Of a DNA stretch of 64,000 nt, positions 36,589-45,800 are shown in pieces (positions within the stretch are counted from its first letter, which is position 1; each line of letters begins with the position of its first letter). The position numbers and the translations under genes were made by a program. Origin of the DNA: Histidinibacterium lentulum (GTDB lineage: Bacteria > Pseudomonadota > Alphaproteobacteria > Rhodobacterales > Rhodobacteraceae); the NCBI RefSeq assembly GCF_003789055.1, contig NZ_ML119082.1, positions 310,001-374,000 of the forward strand. Reading direction: 5' to 3'. The notes under the pieces were generated by a model that had not been told where the DNA came from, did no database searches, and was given only the letters and a program-made list of their open reading frames with translations.

Positions 36589-37247
36589 CAGGGAATCTCG
36601 CTGCCGTCCCAGGCGAAGAAGCGGCCGGTCTGCCCGGGGGTGAGCGAGGCGAGCACGTCGCAGAGGTTCCGCGCGGCCTCGTCGGCGGCGACCTTGCTGT
36701 GTCCGGGGTAGTCGGCGGTGAAGGGCGTGTCGACCGTGCCGGGGTGCAGGGCGACGATCGCGGCCTCCTTGCGCTTGCGGCCGATCTCGATGGCCGCGCC
36801 GCGGACGATCTGGTTCACCGCGGCCTTGGAGGCGCGGTAGGAATGCCAGCCGCCGATCCGGTTGTCACCGATGGAGCCGACGCGGGCCGACAGGACGCCG
36901 ACGCGGGAGGGATCCCTGCGGGGCAGGAGCCGTTCGACCTCCGCGAGGACGAGGGCGGGGCCGAGGGTGTTGACGGCGAAGGTCCGGGCCATCTGCTCGG
37001 GCGAGACCTGCGACAGGGCCTTTTCCGGCCCCATGCCCTCGGGGGCGAGAATACCCGTGGCGAGGACGATCGTGTCGAAGGGTCCGGCGAGGGCGCCGAG
37101 ATGGGTGGCGACGCTGTCGGGATCGGTCACGTCCAGCCCGTCCAGCTTGCGCGACAGCGCGGTGACGCGGGCGCCGCGGCGGTAGAGTTCGGCCGCGAGG
37201 GCGGCGCCGATGCCGCCCGAAGCGCCGATGACGAGGGCTTCCTTCAT
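36585..37247 (-). CDS. Short-chain dehydrogenase/reductase
   Basis: 220 residues. Rossmann motif GASGGIGAALA, LATGIL (NAG-like), and the catalytic YxxxK in SYRASKAAVNQ. ALHPGTVDTPFT follows, as in C-factor-like SDRs. Substrate unknown. Its stop overlaps the photolyase start (ATGA), so it is first in a two-gene operon. Confidence 0.88.
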   Translation of the reverse strand: MKEALVIGASGGIGAALAAELYRRGARVTALSRKLDGLDVTDPDSVATHLGALAGPFDTIVLATGILAPEGMGPEKALSQVSPEQMARTFAVNTLGPALVLAEVERLLPRRDPSRVGVLSARVGSIGDNRIGGWHSYRASKAAVNQIVRGAAIEIGRKRKEAAIVALHPGTVDTPFTADYPGHSKVAADEAARNLCDVLASLTPGQTGRFFAWDGSEIPW

Positions 37248-37338
37248 GGGGTGCTCCTTCCGGGTCTGGCGGGACGTAGGGCCGGGGCCGGATGTTGCGA
37301 GGGGGTGCGGGGTCCCCGGTAAGGAGGATGGGTGCGGG

Positions 37339-37359
37339 GGATGGGTTGGAAACCCATCC
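37339..37359. repeat. Extragenic palindrome
   Basis: GGATGGGTT and AACCCATCC flank GGA, and TACGG follows. From memory, this GGATGGGTTnnnAACCCATCCTACG type recurs between genes in Rhodobacterales. It lies between divergent genes and is therefore not simply a terminator. Confidence 0.5.
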
Positions 37360-37436
37360 TACGGGGGAGGCATCTCTGGCGCGAAAGTCGATCCTCCCCC
37401 TTCCCAAACCCGGCGCAAGGCGTATAGTGCGGCGCC

Positions 37437-37520
37437 ATGACGACCGAGCGCCATATCCCCTCGATCCGGGCCGCCGCGGCCCGGCTGCCGCTCGGCCTGC
37501 TTCTGCTTAGCCGCCTCTGA
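37437..37520 (+). CDS. leuL: Leucine leader peptide of leuA
   Basis: A 27-codon ORF beginning MTTERHIPSIR and ending LPLGLLLLSRL-stop, with seven Leu in its last eleven codons (four in a row). It lies 70 bases upstream of leuA. A -10-like TATAGT at 37423-37428, with TTCCCA at 37401, would place transcription start almost at the ATG, giving a leaderless message as reported for the trp leader of Sinorhizobium. Its stop codon falls within the left arm of the stem at 37514-37549. Too short for homology, but composition and place are diagnostic. Confidence 0.8.
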   Translation: MTTERHIPSIRAAAARLPLGLLLLSRL

Positions 37521-37549
37521 GCGTGCCCCCGGGCGCGAGCGCTCAGAGG
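37514..37549 (+). promoter_or_regulatory. Attenuator stem of leuA leader
   Basis: CCTCTGAGCG (37514-37523) pairs perfectly with CGCTCAGAGG (37540-37549). The left arm includes the leader stop, so a ribosome finishing the leader would open the stem and one stalled at the Leu codons would not. No T-run follows, so I cannot tell whether it controls termination or access to leuA. Confidence 0.6.
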
Positions 37550-37590
37550 TCAGCTTTCGCGCCGAGAAGCAGAAACACAGGATACCGACC

Positions 37591-39156
37591 ATGACCGACA
37601 AGAACCGAGTGTTGATCTTCGACACCACGCTGCGCGACGGCGAGCAGAGCCCGGGCGCGACGATGACCCATGGCGAGAAGCTCGAGATCGCCACCATGCT
37701 CGACGAGATGGGCGTCGACATCATCGAGGCGGGCTTTCCCATCGCCTCGGAGGGCGACTTCCGGGCGGTGAAGGAGATCGCGGAGCGGGCGAAGGACGCC
37801 ACGATCTGCGGGCTGGCGCGCGCCAATCTCAAGGATATCGACCGCTGCTGGGAGGCGGTGAAGCATGCGCGCTCCCCGCGCATCCACACCTTCATCGGCA
37901 CCTCGCCGCTGCACCGCGCCATCCCGAACCTGACCATGGACGAGATGGCCGAGCGCATCCACGAGACGGTGACCCACGCGCGCAACCTCTGCGACAACGT
38001 GCAGTGGTCGCCGATGGACGCGACGCGGACGGAATGGGACTATCTGTGCCGGGTGGTGGAGATCGCCATTCGCGCCGGGGCCACCACGATCAACATTCCC
38101 GACACCGTGGGCTATACCGCGCCGCGGGAGAGCGCCGACCTGATCCGGCGGCTGATCGCGGCGGTGCCGGGGGCGGAGGACGTGGTCTTCGCCACGCACT
38201 GCCACAACGATCTGGGCATGGCGACGGCCAATGCGCTCGCCGCCGTCGAGGGCGGGGCGCGGCAGATCGAGTGCACGATCAACGGCCTCGGGGAGCGCGC
38301 GGGGAACACCGCGCTCGAGGAGGTGGTGATGGCGCTGAAGGTGCGCCACGACATCATGCCCTTCGACACCGGGATCGACACCCGCAAGATCATGGCGGTG
38401 AGCCGCCGGGTCGCCACGGTCTCGGGCTTCGCCGTGCAGTTCAACAAGGCGATCGTGGGCAAGAACGCCTTCGCCCACGAGAGCGGCATCCACCAGGACG
38501 GGATGCTGAAGAACGCCGAGACCTTCGAGATCATGCGGCCCGAGGACGTGGGTCTGTCGGAGACCTCGCTGGTCATGGGCAAGCATTCGGGGCGCGCGGC
38601 GCTGAGGGCGAAGCTGAAGGACCTCGGGATCGAGCTCGCGGACAACCAGCTCAACGATGTCTTCGTGCGGTTCAAGGATCTCGCCGACCGCAAGAAGGAG
38701 GTCTACGACGAGGATCTCGTGGCCCTCGTGGGTCAGAACGACGGGTCGGAGGACCAGGTGAAGCTGGTGTCCCTGCGCGTCGTCTGCGGCACCGGGGGGC
38801 CTGCGGAGGCTCGGATGGTGCTGTCGGTCGATGGCGCGGAGACGGAGGTCGAAACCACGGGCGACGGGCCGGTGGACGCTGCGTTCAACGCCGTGAAGGC
38901 ACTCTTTCCCCATGGCGGGCGGCTCGAACTCTACCAGGTGCATGCGGTGACGGAAGGAACCGACGCTCAGGCCACGGTGAGCTGCCGGCTGCAGGAGGAG
39001 GGGCGGATCGCCACGGGAATGTCGTCCGACACCGACACGGTGGTGGCGAGCGTGCGCGCCTACGTGAACGCGCTTAACCGCCTGATCGTGCGGCGCCAGA
39101 AGACGGCGCCGGGGGCGGACGTCAAGGAGATCAGCTACAAGGACGCGGGGGAATGA
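37591..39156 (+). CDS. leuA: 2-isopropylmalate synthase
   Basis: 521 residues, full length. DTTLRDGEQSPGATM at residue 9 onward, the HCHNDLGMATANALAAVEGG metal site and the C-terminal LeuA dimer/regulatory domain (about 380-500). Condenses acetyl-CoA and 2-oxoisovalerate, the first step of Leu synthesis. Preceded by a Leu-rich leader ORF and stem that suggest attenuation by leucyl-tRNA supply; the C-terminal domain suggests feedback by Leu as well. Confidence 0.97.
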   Translation: MTDKNRVLIFDTTLRDGEQSPGATMTHGEKLEIATMLDEMGVDIIEAGFPIASEGDFRAVKEIAERAKDATICGLARANLKDIDRCWEAVKHARSPRIHTFIGTSPLHRAIPNLTMDEMAERIHETVTHARNLCDNVQWSPMDATRTEWDYLCRVVEIAIRAGATTINIPDTVGYTAPRESADLIRRLIAAVPGAEDVVFATHCHNDLGMATANALAAVEGGARQIECTINGLGERAGNTALEEVVMALKVRHDIMPFDTGIDTRKIMAVSRRVATVSGFAVQFNKAIVGKNAFAHESGIHQDGMLKNAETFEIMRPEDVGLSETSLVMGKHSGRAALRAKLKDLGIELADNQLNDVFVRFKDLADRKKEVYDEDLVALVGQNDGSEDQVKLVSLRVVCGTGGPAEARMVLSVDGAETEVETTGDGPVDAAFNAVKALFPHGGRLELYQVHAVTEGTDAQATVSCRLQEEGRIATGMSSDTDTVVASVRAYVNALNRLIVRRQKTAPGADVKEISYKDAGE

Positions 39157-39244
39157 CCGGGCACGGGAGGGGGGCCGCGCAACCCTCCCGTGCGCTCCTC
39201 GGCGGGGCGCGGGTGGCGGATCTGCGCGGGGCTCGGCCCCAGAC

Positions 39245-39261
39245 CCCGGGATGCTCCCGGG
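39245..39261. repeat. Short palindrome after leuA
   Basis: CCCGGGA and TCCCGGG flank TGC, followed by CAGAACAA. It resembles the CCCGGGATA element at 30669 onward and may be part of the same interspersed repeat, or serve as the leuA terminator; no T-run. Confidence 0.4.
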
Positions 39262-39379
39262 CAGAACAAGGCGGGGCGCGGGCGAAGGTGCGGGGCGCGC
39301 GGGGCCTCGATCTTCGGCGGGACGGGCAAGGCAGACGCGCGCGGACGCATTCAAGGGGGCGGGGGGCGCGGGGCGGGTC

Positions 39380-39850
39380 ATGAGCCGCACCCGGGAGACC
39401 GACGCCATGTGGGACGCCTTCTGCGCGGCGACCGGTGCGGAGGGCGACTATACCGTCTTCGCCTTCGGGGACGGGCCGGAGCTGATGGACGAGCTTGCCG
39501 GTCTCGTCCTGCACGGGCCGAAGCGGGCGACGGCGAGCCTGCTGCGGGATTACGAGGCCGAGGGGGCGCCCCTGCCCCGGCCCGGCGACCATTCCGTCTT
39601 TCTGGGCGGCGACGGGCTGCCGCGGGGGATCATCCGCACCACCGAGATCCGCGTCGGGCCGCTGTCCTCCGTCGACGCGGCCTTCGCCTGGGACGAGGGC
39701 GAGGGCGACCGGACGCGGGCGGACTGGCTGGACATGCACACCCGCTTCTTCATGCGGCAGGCGGAGGCCGAGGGCTTCGCCTTTCACCCGGAGATCGAGA
39801 CCGTCTTCGAAAGGTTCGACCTGGTCTGGCCCCGGCCCGGGGGCGGCTGA
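39380..39850 (+). CDS. ASCH-domain protein
   Basis: 156 residues from ATG 39380; earlier in-frame starts lie in GC-rich DNA without similarity. Contains [56 protein letters not shown] and [17 protein letters not shown], the ASCH pattern (K-x-A-T, EGD-x(3)-W). ASCH proteins bind or process RNA or modified nucleosides (YqfB-type amidohydrolases). The substrate here is not evident. truA follows 38 bases on. Confidence 0.85.
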   Translation: MSRTRETDAMWDAFCAATGAEGDYTVFAFGDGPELMDELAGLVLHGPKRATASLLRDYEAEGAPLPRPGDHSVFLGGDGLPRGIIRTTEIRVGPLSSVDAAFAWDEGEGDRTRADWLDMHTRFFMRQAEAEGFAFHPEIETVFERFDLVWPRPGGG

Positions 39851-39888
39851 CCCTTCCGCCGCCGCGCGGATTCTGGCACAGGCCGGCC

Positions 39889-40698
39889 ATGCCCCGCTAT
39901 GCGCTCAGGATCGAATATGACGGCGGGCCCTTCTCGGGCTGGCAGCGGCAGAGGGACGTGCCGAGCGTTCAGGGCGCGCTCGAGGCGGCGCTGGCGCGGC
40001 TGCAGCCGGGCGATGCCAAGGTCGCGGCGGCGGGCCGGACGGACGCGGGGGTCCATGGCCTCGGACAGGTGGCGCAGGCGGATCTGGAGAAGGACTGGAC
40101 GCCGTTCCGGCTGATGGAGGCGCTGAACTACCATCTGAAACCGGCGCCGGTGGCGGTGACGGCCTGTGCCCGGGTGGCGGAGGACTGGCACGCGCGGTTC
40201 TCGGCGGTGGAGCGGCAGTATCTCTACCGGATCGTTGTCCGGCGGGCGCCCCTCGTGCTCGAGGCGGGGCGGGCCTGGCAGCTCGGACACGGGCTGGATG
40301 CGGGCGCCATGCGCGAAGGCGCGGCGGAGCTTCTCGGGCATCACGATTTCACCACCTTCCGGTCGGTGATCTGCCAGGCCGCGAGCCCCGTGAAGACGCT
40401 CGACCGGCTCGACGTGGAGGAGGTGGCGCGGGCCGACGGCTGCGCGGAACTGCGGTTTCACGTCCGGGCGCGGTCGTTCCTGCACAACCAGGTGCGCAGC
40501 ATCGTCGGCACGCTGGAGCGGGTCGGCGCCGGGGCCTGGACGCCCGGGGACGTGGGGCTCGCGCTGGCGGCGCGGGACCGGGCGGCCTGCGGGCCGGTGG
40601 CGCCGCCGCAGGGGCTCTATCTTGCCCGTGTGGGCTATCCCGCGGACCCGTTCGAGGCACCCGGCGCCGCGCTGGCGGACGGGGTCCGGAGGGAGTGA
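39889..40698 (+). CDS. truA: tRNA pseudouridine(38-40) synthase TruA
   Basis: 269 residues. [15 protein letters not shown] at the start and the catalytic Asp52 in [32 protein letters not shown] near the C-terminus is also typical. Makes pseudouridine at positions 38-40 of tRNAs. It lies between the ASCH gene and tamA. Confidence 0.96.
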   Translation: MPRYALRIEYDGGPFSGWQRQRDVPSVQGALEAALARLQPGDAKVAAAGRTDAGVHGLGQVAQADLEKDWTPFRLMEALNYHLKPAPVAVTACARVAEDWHARFSAVERQYLYRIVVRRAPLVLEAGRAWQLGHGLDAGAMREGAAELLGHHDFTTFRSVICQAASPVKTLDRLDVEEVARADGCAELRFHVRARSFLHNQVRSIVGTLERVGAGAWTPGDVGLALAARDRAACGPVAPPQGLYLARVGYPADPFEAPGAALADGVRRE

Positions 40699-41048
40699 GC
40701 CCGGGGCCGAGGGGGCGCGGGCGGGGTGCCTCCCCCGTCCGACGCCCCATTGAGGGAGCGGCAGCGGCGGGGCGGGTGACCTCACGATGCGGTGAGCGGG
40801 CGGCGCGCGGGAGGGTGCCGCCCGGGGACCGGACGCCCGACGGCCGCGGCAGACGGGCGGGCCTGCGCAGACGGGCCGGAACGAGCGCGACCGGTCTTCA
40901 GCCCTGCCCCGCCGGCGCCGGCGTGGGTGTTCCGCGGCGGCGTCCGCGGAAATCCCCCGGAGCGTTCGGCGGTTTGCGCCCCGCCGGCGATGCGCTACAG
41001 ATTGGCGAGGGGTTCCAACGGGAACCGGAGACCTTGGGGGTCCGATAC
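40699..41048. other. Gene-free stretch before tamA
   Basis: 350 bases, very GC-rich. The tamA frame stays open across it but codes for nothing family-like. I see no strong hairpin or tRNA; it probably holds the tamA-tamB promoter. Confidence 0.4.
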
Positions 41049-42839
41049 TTGAGCCGTTCTGCCACCACCCGCCTTGCGACCCTGCTTCTGGCCTGGAGCC
41101 TGGCCGGTTCGGCGGGCGCCGTGACCGTGAGCATCGAAGCCGGACCCGACGAGGAGCTGGAGGCGGCGCTGGCCGGCGCCTCGCTGGTCCGGGAATTGCA
41201 GAGCCAGGGGGATGCGACCGCGCAGGATCTCGTCGCCGCGGCCCAGGCGGATTACCGGCGGCTGCTGACCGCGCTCTACAACGAGGGATTCTACGGCCCG
41301 GTCGTCTCGATCCTGATCGACGGGCGCGAGGCGGCGACGATTCCGCCGGTGGGCGGGCCGACGCAGGTGCAGAGCATCGCCATCCGGGTGGAGCCCGGTC
41401 CGGCCTTCACCTTCGGCCGGACCGAGGTGGCGCCCGTTCCGCCGGGGACCGATCTGCCCGAGGAGTTCGCGGCGGGACAGCCCGCGCGGACCGCCGTGAT
41501 CCGGCGCGCCGTGCGCACCGGCGTGAGCGGCTGGCGCGAGGCGGGCCATGCCCGCGCCGAGGTGGCGGGCGAGGATATCGTGGCGGTGCATCCGCAGGAG
41601 CGTCTGGACGTGGCGGTGGCGCTGGCGCCGGGGCGGCGCTACACCTTCGGCCCGCTGCTCGTGAGCGGCAACGAGGATGTTCGCACCCGGCGGATCGTGC
41701 AGATCGCGGGCCTGCCCACGGGCGAGATCTATGACCCCGACGCGGTGCAGCGGGCGACGGAGCGGCTGCGGCGGACGGGAGCCTTCTCTTCGGTGGTGCT
41801 GCGGGAGGCCGAGACCGACGGGCCGGGCGACACGTTGCCGGTCACCGCGGAGGTGGTGGAACAGGCGCCGCGGCGGATCGGCTTCGGCATCGAGGTGAGC
41901 TCGATCGACGGGCTCGGGGTCTCGGCCTTCTGGCTGCACCGCAACCTCCTCGGCGGCGCGGAGCGGTTCCGGGCGGAGCTCGAGGTCGACCAGATCGGGC
42001 TCGACGGGGACCGGCCCGATTTCGGTCTGAACCTGAGCTTCTCGCGGCCCGGGACCTTCGGCCTCGACCGGGATCTCTATGCGACGCTGGAACTGGAGGA
42101 CGCGGTCGACCAGCTCGTGGAGGTCCGCGCGGCCGAGGCGGAGCTGGGGCTGACGCAGCTCGTGGGAGAGGACCTGACGCTGTCGGCAGGCCTTGGCCTG
42201 CGCTACGCCGAGGTCACGACGGGGTTCTTCGATGTCGAATACCTGCTCGTCACCCTGCCGCTGAGCGCGACGCTCGACCGGAGGGACGATGCGCTGGACC
42301 CGGCGTCCGGCTATTATCTCGACGCGGAGGTGACGCCCTTCGTGGGGATCGAGAATGCCGAGAACGGCGTGCGGCTCTTCACGGATGCGCGGGTCTACCG
42401 CAGTTTCGGGGCGGAGAGCCGGCTGACCTTCGCGGGCCGGCTGCAGATCGGGTCGCTGTCGGGGCCGGTGGGCGTGGATGCGCCCACTGATTTCCTGTTC
42501 TACTCGGGCGGCGGCGGCACGGTCCGGGGACAGCCCTTCGAATCGCTGGGCGTCGAGGTGCCCGGCGGCGAGATCGGGGGCAATTCCTTTCTCGGCACGC
42601 AGCTCGAGGCGCGGTACCGGATCCGCGACAATATCGAGGCCGTGGCCTTCTACGATTACGGCATGGTCGGCGCGGACACCTTCGTGGACGAGGACAGCCC
42701 GTCCCATGCCGGGGCCGGGATCGGGGCGCGCTACCTGACGGGCGTGGGGCCGATCCGGGTCGATATCGCGACGCCGGTGAGCGGCGACAACGCGGGCGAG
42801 AGCGTGGAACTCTACATCGGGATCGGACAGGCGTTTTGA
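41049..42839 (+). CDS. tamA: Outer-membrane translocation protein TamA (Omp85 family)
   Basis: 596 residues from TTG 41049, preceded by GGGGG; TTG 41034 is an alternative. Signal peptide to GSAGA. POTRA domains occupy about residues 25-270 (GFYGPVVSILIDG, YTFGPLLVSGNEDVRTRRIV) and an Omp85 barrel the rest, with LDRRDDALDPASGYYLDAEV and the lid-lock FLFYSGGGGTVRGQPFESLG. Ends in Phe (IGIGQAF), as barrel proteins do. With TamB it inserts outer-membrane proteins or moves lipids; the tamB start overlaps its stop (TTGAG). Confidence 0.92.
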   Translation: MSRSATTRLATLLLAWSLAGSAGAVTVSIEAGPDEELEAALAGASLVRELQSQGDATAQDLVAAAQADYRRLLTALYNEGFYGPVVSILIDGREAATIPPVGGPTQVQSIAIRVEPGPAFTFGRTEVAPVPPGTDLPEEFAAGQPARTAVIRRAVRTGVSGWREAGHARAEVAGEDIVAVHPQERLDVAVALAPGRRYTFGPLLVSGNEDVRTRRIVQIAGLPTGEIYDPDAVQRATERLRRTGAFSSVVLREAETDGPGDTLPVTAEVVEQAPRRIGFGIEVSSIDGLGVSAFWLHRNLLGGAERFRAELEVDQIGLDGDRPDFGLNLSFSRPGTFGLDRDLYATLELEDAVDQLVEVRAAEAELGLTQLVGEDLTLSAGLGLRYAEVTTGFFDVEYLLVTLPLSATLDRRDDALDPASGYYLDAEVTPFVGIENAENGVRLFTDARVYRSFGAESRLTFAGRLQIGSLSGPVGVDAPTDFLFYSGGGGTVRGQPFESLGVEVPGGEIGGNSFLGTQLEARYRIRDNIEAVAFYDYGMVGADTFVDEDSPSHAGAGIGARYLTGVGPIRVDIATPVSGDNAGESVELYIGIGQAF

Positions 42840-45800
42840 GTCATCTGCTGCGGGCCTTCGCCCTTCTGCTTCTTCTGATCGCCCCCTTCACCGCCGCGGC
42901 CCAGGGCCGGTTCGAGCAGGCGGAGGGGGAGGACGATCCGGGATACCTGGCGCGGCTCCTGCAGGACAACCTGTCGGGCGCGGGGCGGGACGTGCGGATC
43001 ACCGGGTTCCGGGGCGCGCTGTCGTCGCAGGCCACCATCGAGCGGCTGAGCATCGCCGATGCCGACGGGGTGTGGCTGGTGGCCGAGGATCTGCTGCTGG
43101 ACTGGAACCGGAGTGCGCTTCTCCGGCGGCGGCTGGACGTGAACGCCTTGAGCGCGGGGCGGATCGCGATCCTGCGGCCGCCGGTGACCGAGGAGGCGCC
43201 GCGGACCGCCCCGTCACGCCAGGCGACGCCGTTCACGCTGCCGGAACTGCCGGTATCGGTGGAGATCGACGAGCTTGCGGTCGAGCGTATCGAGATCGGC
43301 GACCATTTCATCGGCGAGCCGGTGGCGCTGACGCTGAACGGCGAGGTGGCGCTGCAGGGGGGCGAGGGCTTTGCCAACATCACCGCGCGGCGGCTCGACG
43401 AGACCACGGGAGAGTTCCAGCTTGCCGGGGAATTCTCGAACGAGACGCGGATCCTGTCGCTCGACCTGAGGCTGGAAGAGGGTCCGGGGGGCATCGTGGC
43501 GACGCGGCTCGACATTCCGGGCGCGCCGGCGCTGGAGACGGAGATTTCCGGCACCGGCCCGCTCGACGATTTCGCGGCGGAGCTGTCCCTGTCCACGGAC
43601 GGGGTGCAGCGGATCGGCGGGAGCTTCACCCTGACCGCGGAGCCGCAGCCGGGCAGCGAGGCGCCGGTACGGGTCATCGCGCTCGACGTGGCGGGGGATG
43701 TGGCCTCTCTGCTGGCACCGGACTACGGCGCCTTTTTCGGCCCGGACGTGTCGCTGGTGGCGCGGGTGCGGCAGGAGCCGGAGGGCGGGATCGTCGTGCC
43801 GGAGCTGTCGCTTCAGGCGCAGGCGGTGACGCTGGAGGGTTCGCTGGTCATCGCCGAGGACGGCTGGCCGGTGAACTTCGCCCTCGAGGGTGCGCTGCGC
43901 AGCGACGGCGAGCCGCTCCTGCTGCCGATCGGCGGGCCGCCCACCTTCGTGGACGGCGGGCAGATCTTTCTCGCCTACGACCAGGCCGAGGGAGAGGACT
44001 GGTCGGGCTATGCCTTCCTCGAGGGCTTCACCCGGCCGGGGATCGACCTGCCGTCGGTAACGATCTTCGCGGACGGGGTGATCCGGCCGGACAGCGCCGA
44101 GGACCCGGACGGGTTCGCCAATGCTGTGCTGGAATTCCAGGCCACGGATCTCGAGCTGGACGACCGGGGGCTGTCGGAGGCCCTGGGCAGCAACCCGGCG
44201 GGCCGCGCCACACTGGTCATCAACGACGGCGCGCCGCTGAAGGTGGAGGACGTCTCCATCGCGAGCGCGGGGCTCGTGCTCTCGGGCGGCGCCGTCGTGG
44301 AGCAGGAGCCGCTTGCTCTGGCCTTCGCCGTCGAGGCGGAGGCGGAGGATTTCGGCCGCTTCGCCACGCTGTCGGGGCTCGAGGACCTGGGCGGCGCGGG
44401 GCTGATCGCGGCCGAGGGGCGGGTCAGGCCGCTGTCGGGCATCTTCGACCTCGGCCTGACGGCCCAGACGCGGGACCTGGAACTGGGGAACGAGCGGGTG
44501 GACCCGCTCCTGACCGGGGAGAGCACGCTGCGACTGGAGGCCTCGCGCGACGAGGCCGGCACGCGGGTGGAGCTTTTCGAGCTGCGCGCGGACCAGCTCT
44601 CCGCGGACGGGCAGGCCTTCGCCGCCGAGGGCGTCATCGACGCGGAGGTCTCGGCGCGGCTGGCGGAGCTGTCGGTCCTGTCGCCGGAGCTGTCGGGTCC
44701 GGGCACGCTGACCGCGACGGTGACGGAGCGGGACGGCGAGACGGTGACCTTCGATCTGGCGCTCGACGCGGCCACGGCGGATCTCGACGTGACGGGCACG
44801 GCTCTGGCCTCGGAGGACTACGCCGCGGATGTGCGGATCGCGGCGGACGTGGCGGCGCTCGCGCCGTTCTCGGAGCTCGCCGGGCGGCCGCTTTCGGGAG
44901 CGGCCGACCTCGTGATCGAGGGGCGGGTGGAGCCGGAGACGCAGTTCTTCGACCTGACCGCGGCAGGGACGACGCAGGACCTCGGCCTCGGGCTGCCACA
45001 GGTCGATCCGCTGCTCGAGGGCGCGGGACGGCTGGAGCTGGCGGTGGCGCGGGATGCCGCGGGGCTGACCCTGTCGCGGCTCGACATCGCCACCGGAGAG
45101 GTCACGGCGAGCGGGTCGGCGGCGCTGACCGAGGACGAGACGCGCGCGGCGCTCGAGGCGCGGATCGAGGAGGTCGGGCTGGTCCTGGACGGGCTGAGCG
45201 GGCCGGCGACGCTGGTGCTCGATGCCGAGGAAGTGCCGGGAGGGTCCATCGACCTCGCGCTGAGGCTGGCCGCACCGGCGGCGACGGTCACCGCGGATGC
45301 GGTGGTGGCGCCCGAGGCGCAGGACTACGCCACGACGGGCACGCTCGAGGCCAGGGTCTCGTCGCTGCGGGCGTTCTCGCCGCTGGCGGGGCGCTCCTTG
45401 GGCGGATCCGTGGCGCTCGATGCGGCCTTCGACCTCCGGCCCCTGGCCGGGGCGGGAACGGTCGACCTGTCGGCGCGGACCACCGATCTCGCGGTGGGCA
45501 TCCCGACGGTGGACCGGCTGCTGCGGGGCCCGGGGACCCTGGAGGCGACGGTCTCCCGCACGGAGGCGGGGACCGTCGTGATAAGGGCGCTCGACCTCGA
45601 CCTGCCGAACCTGACGGCGGATGCGGAGGCGACGGTGGAGGGCGCCACGGGCCGCGCCACCTTCGACGCGCGGCTGGCGGATGCGTCGCTCCTGGCGCCG
45701 GACCTGTCGGGACCGGTGACGGTGGGAGGCTCGGCGAGCCTCGGGGCCTCCGGGGCATGGCGGGTGAACGCGGATGTTGCGGCCCTCGACGGCGCCACGG

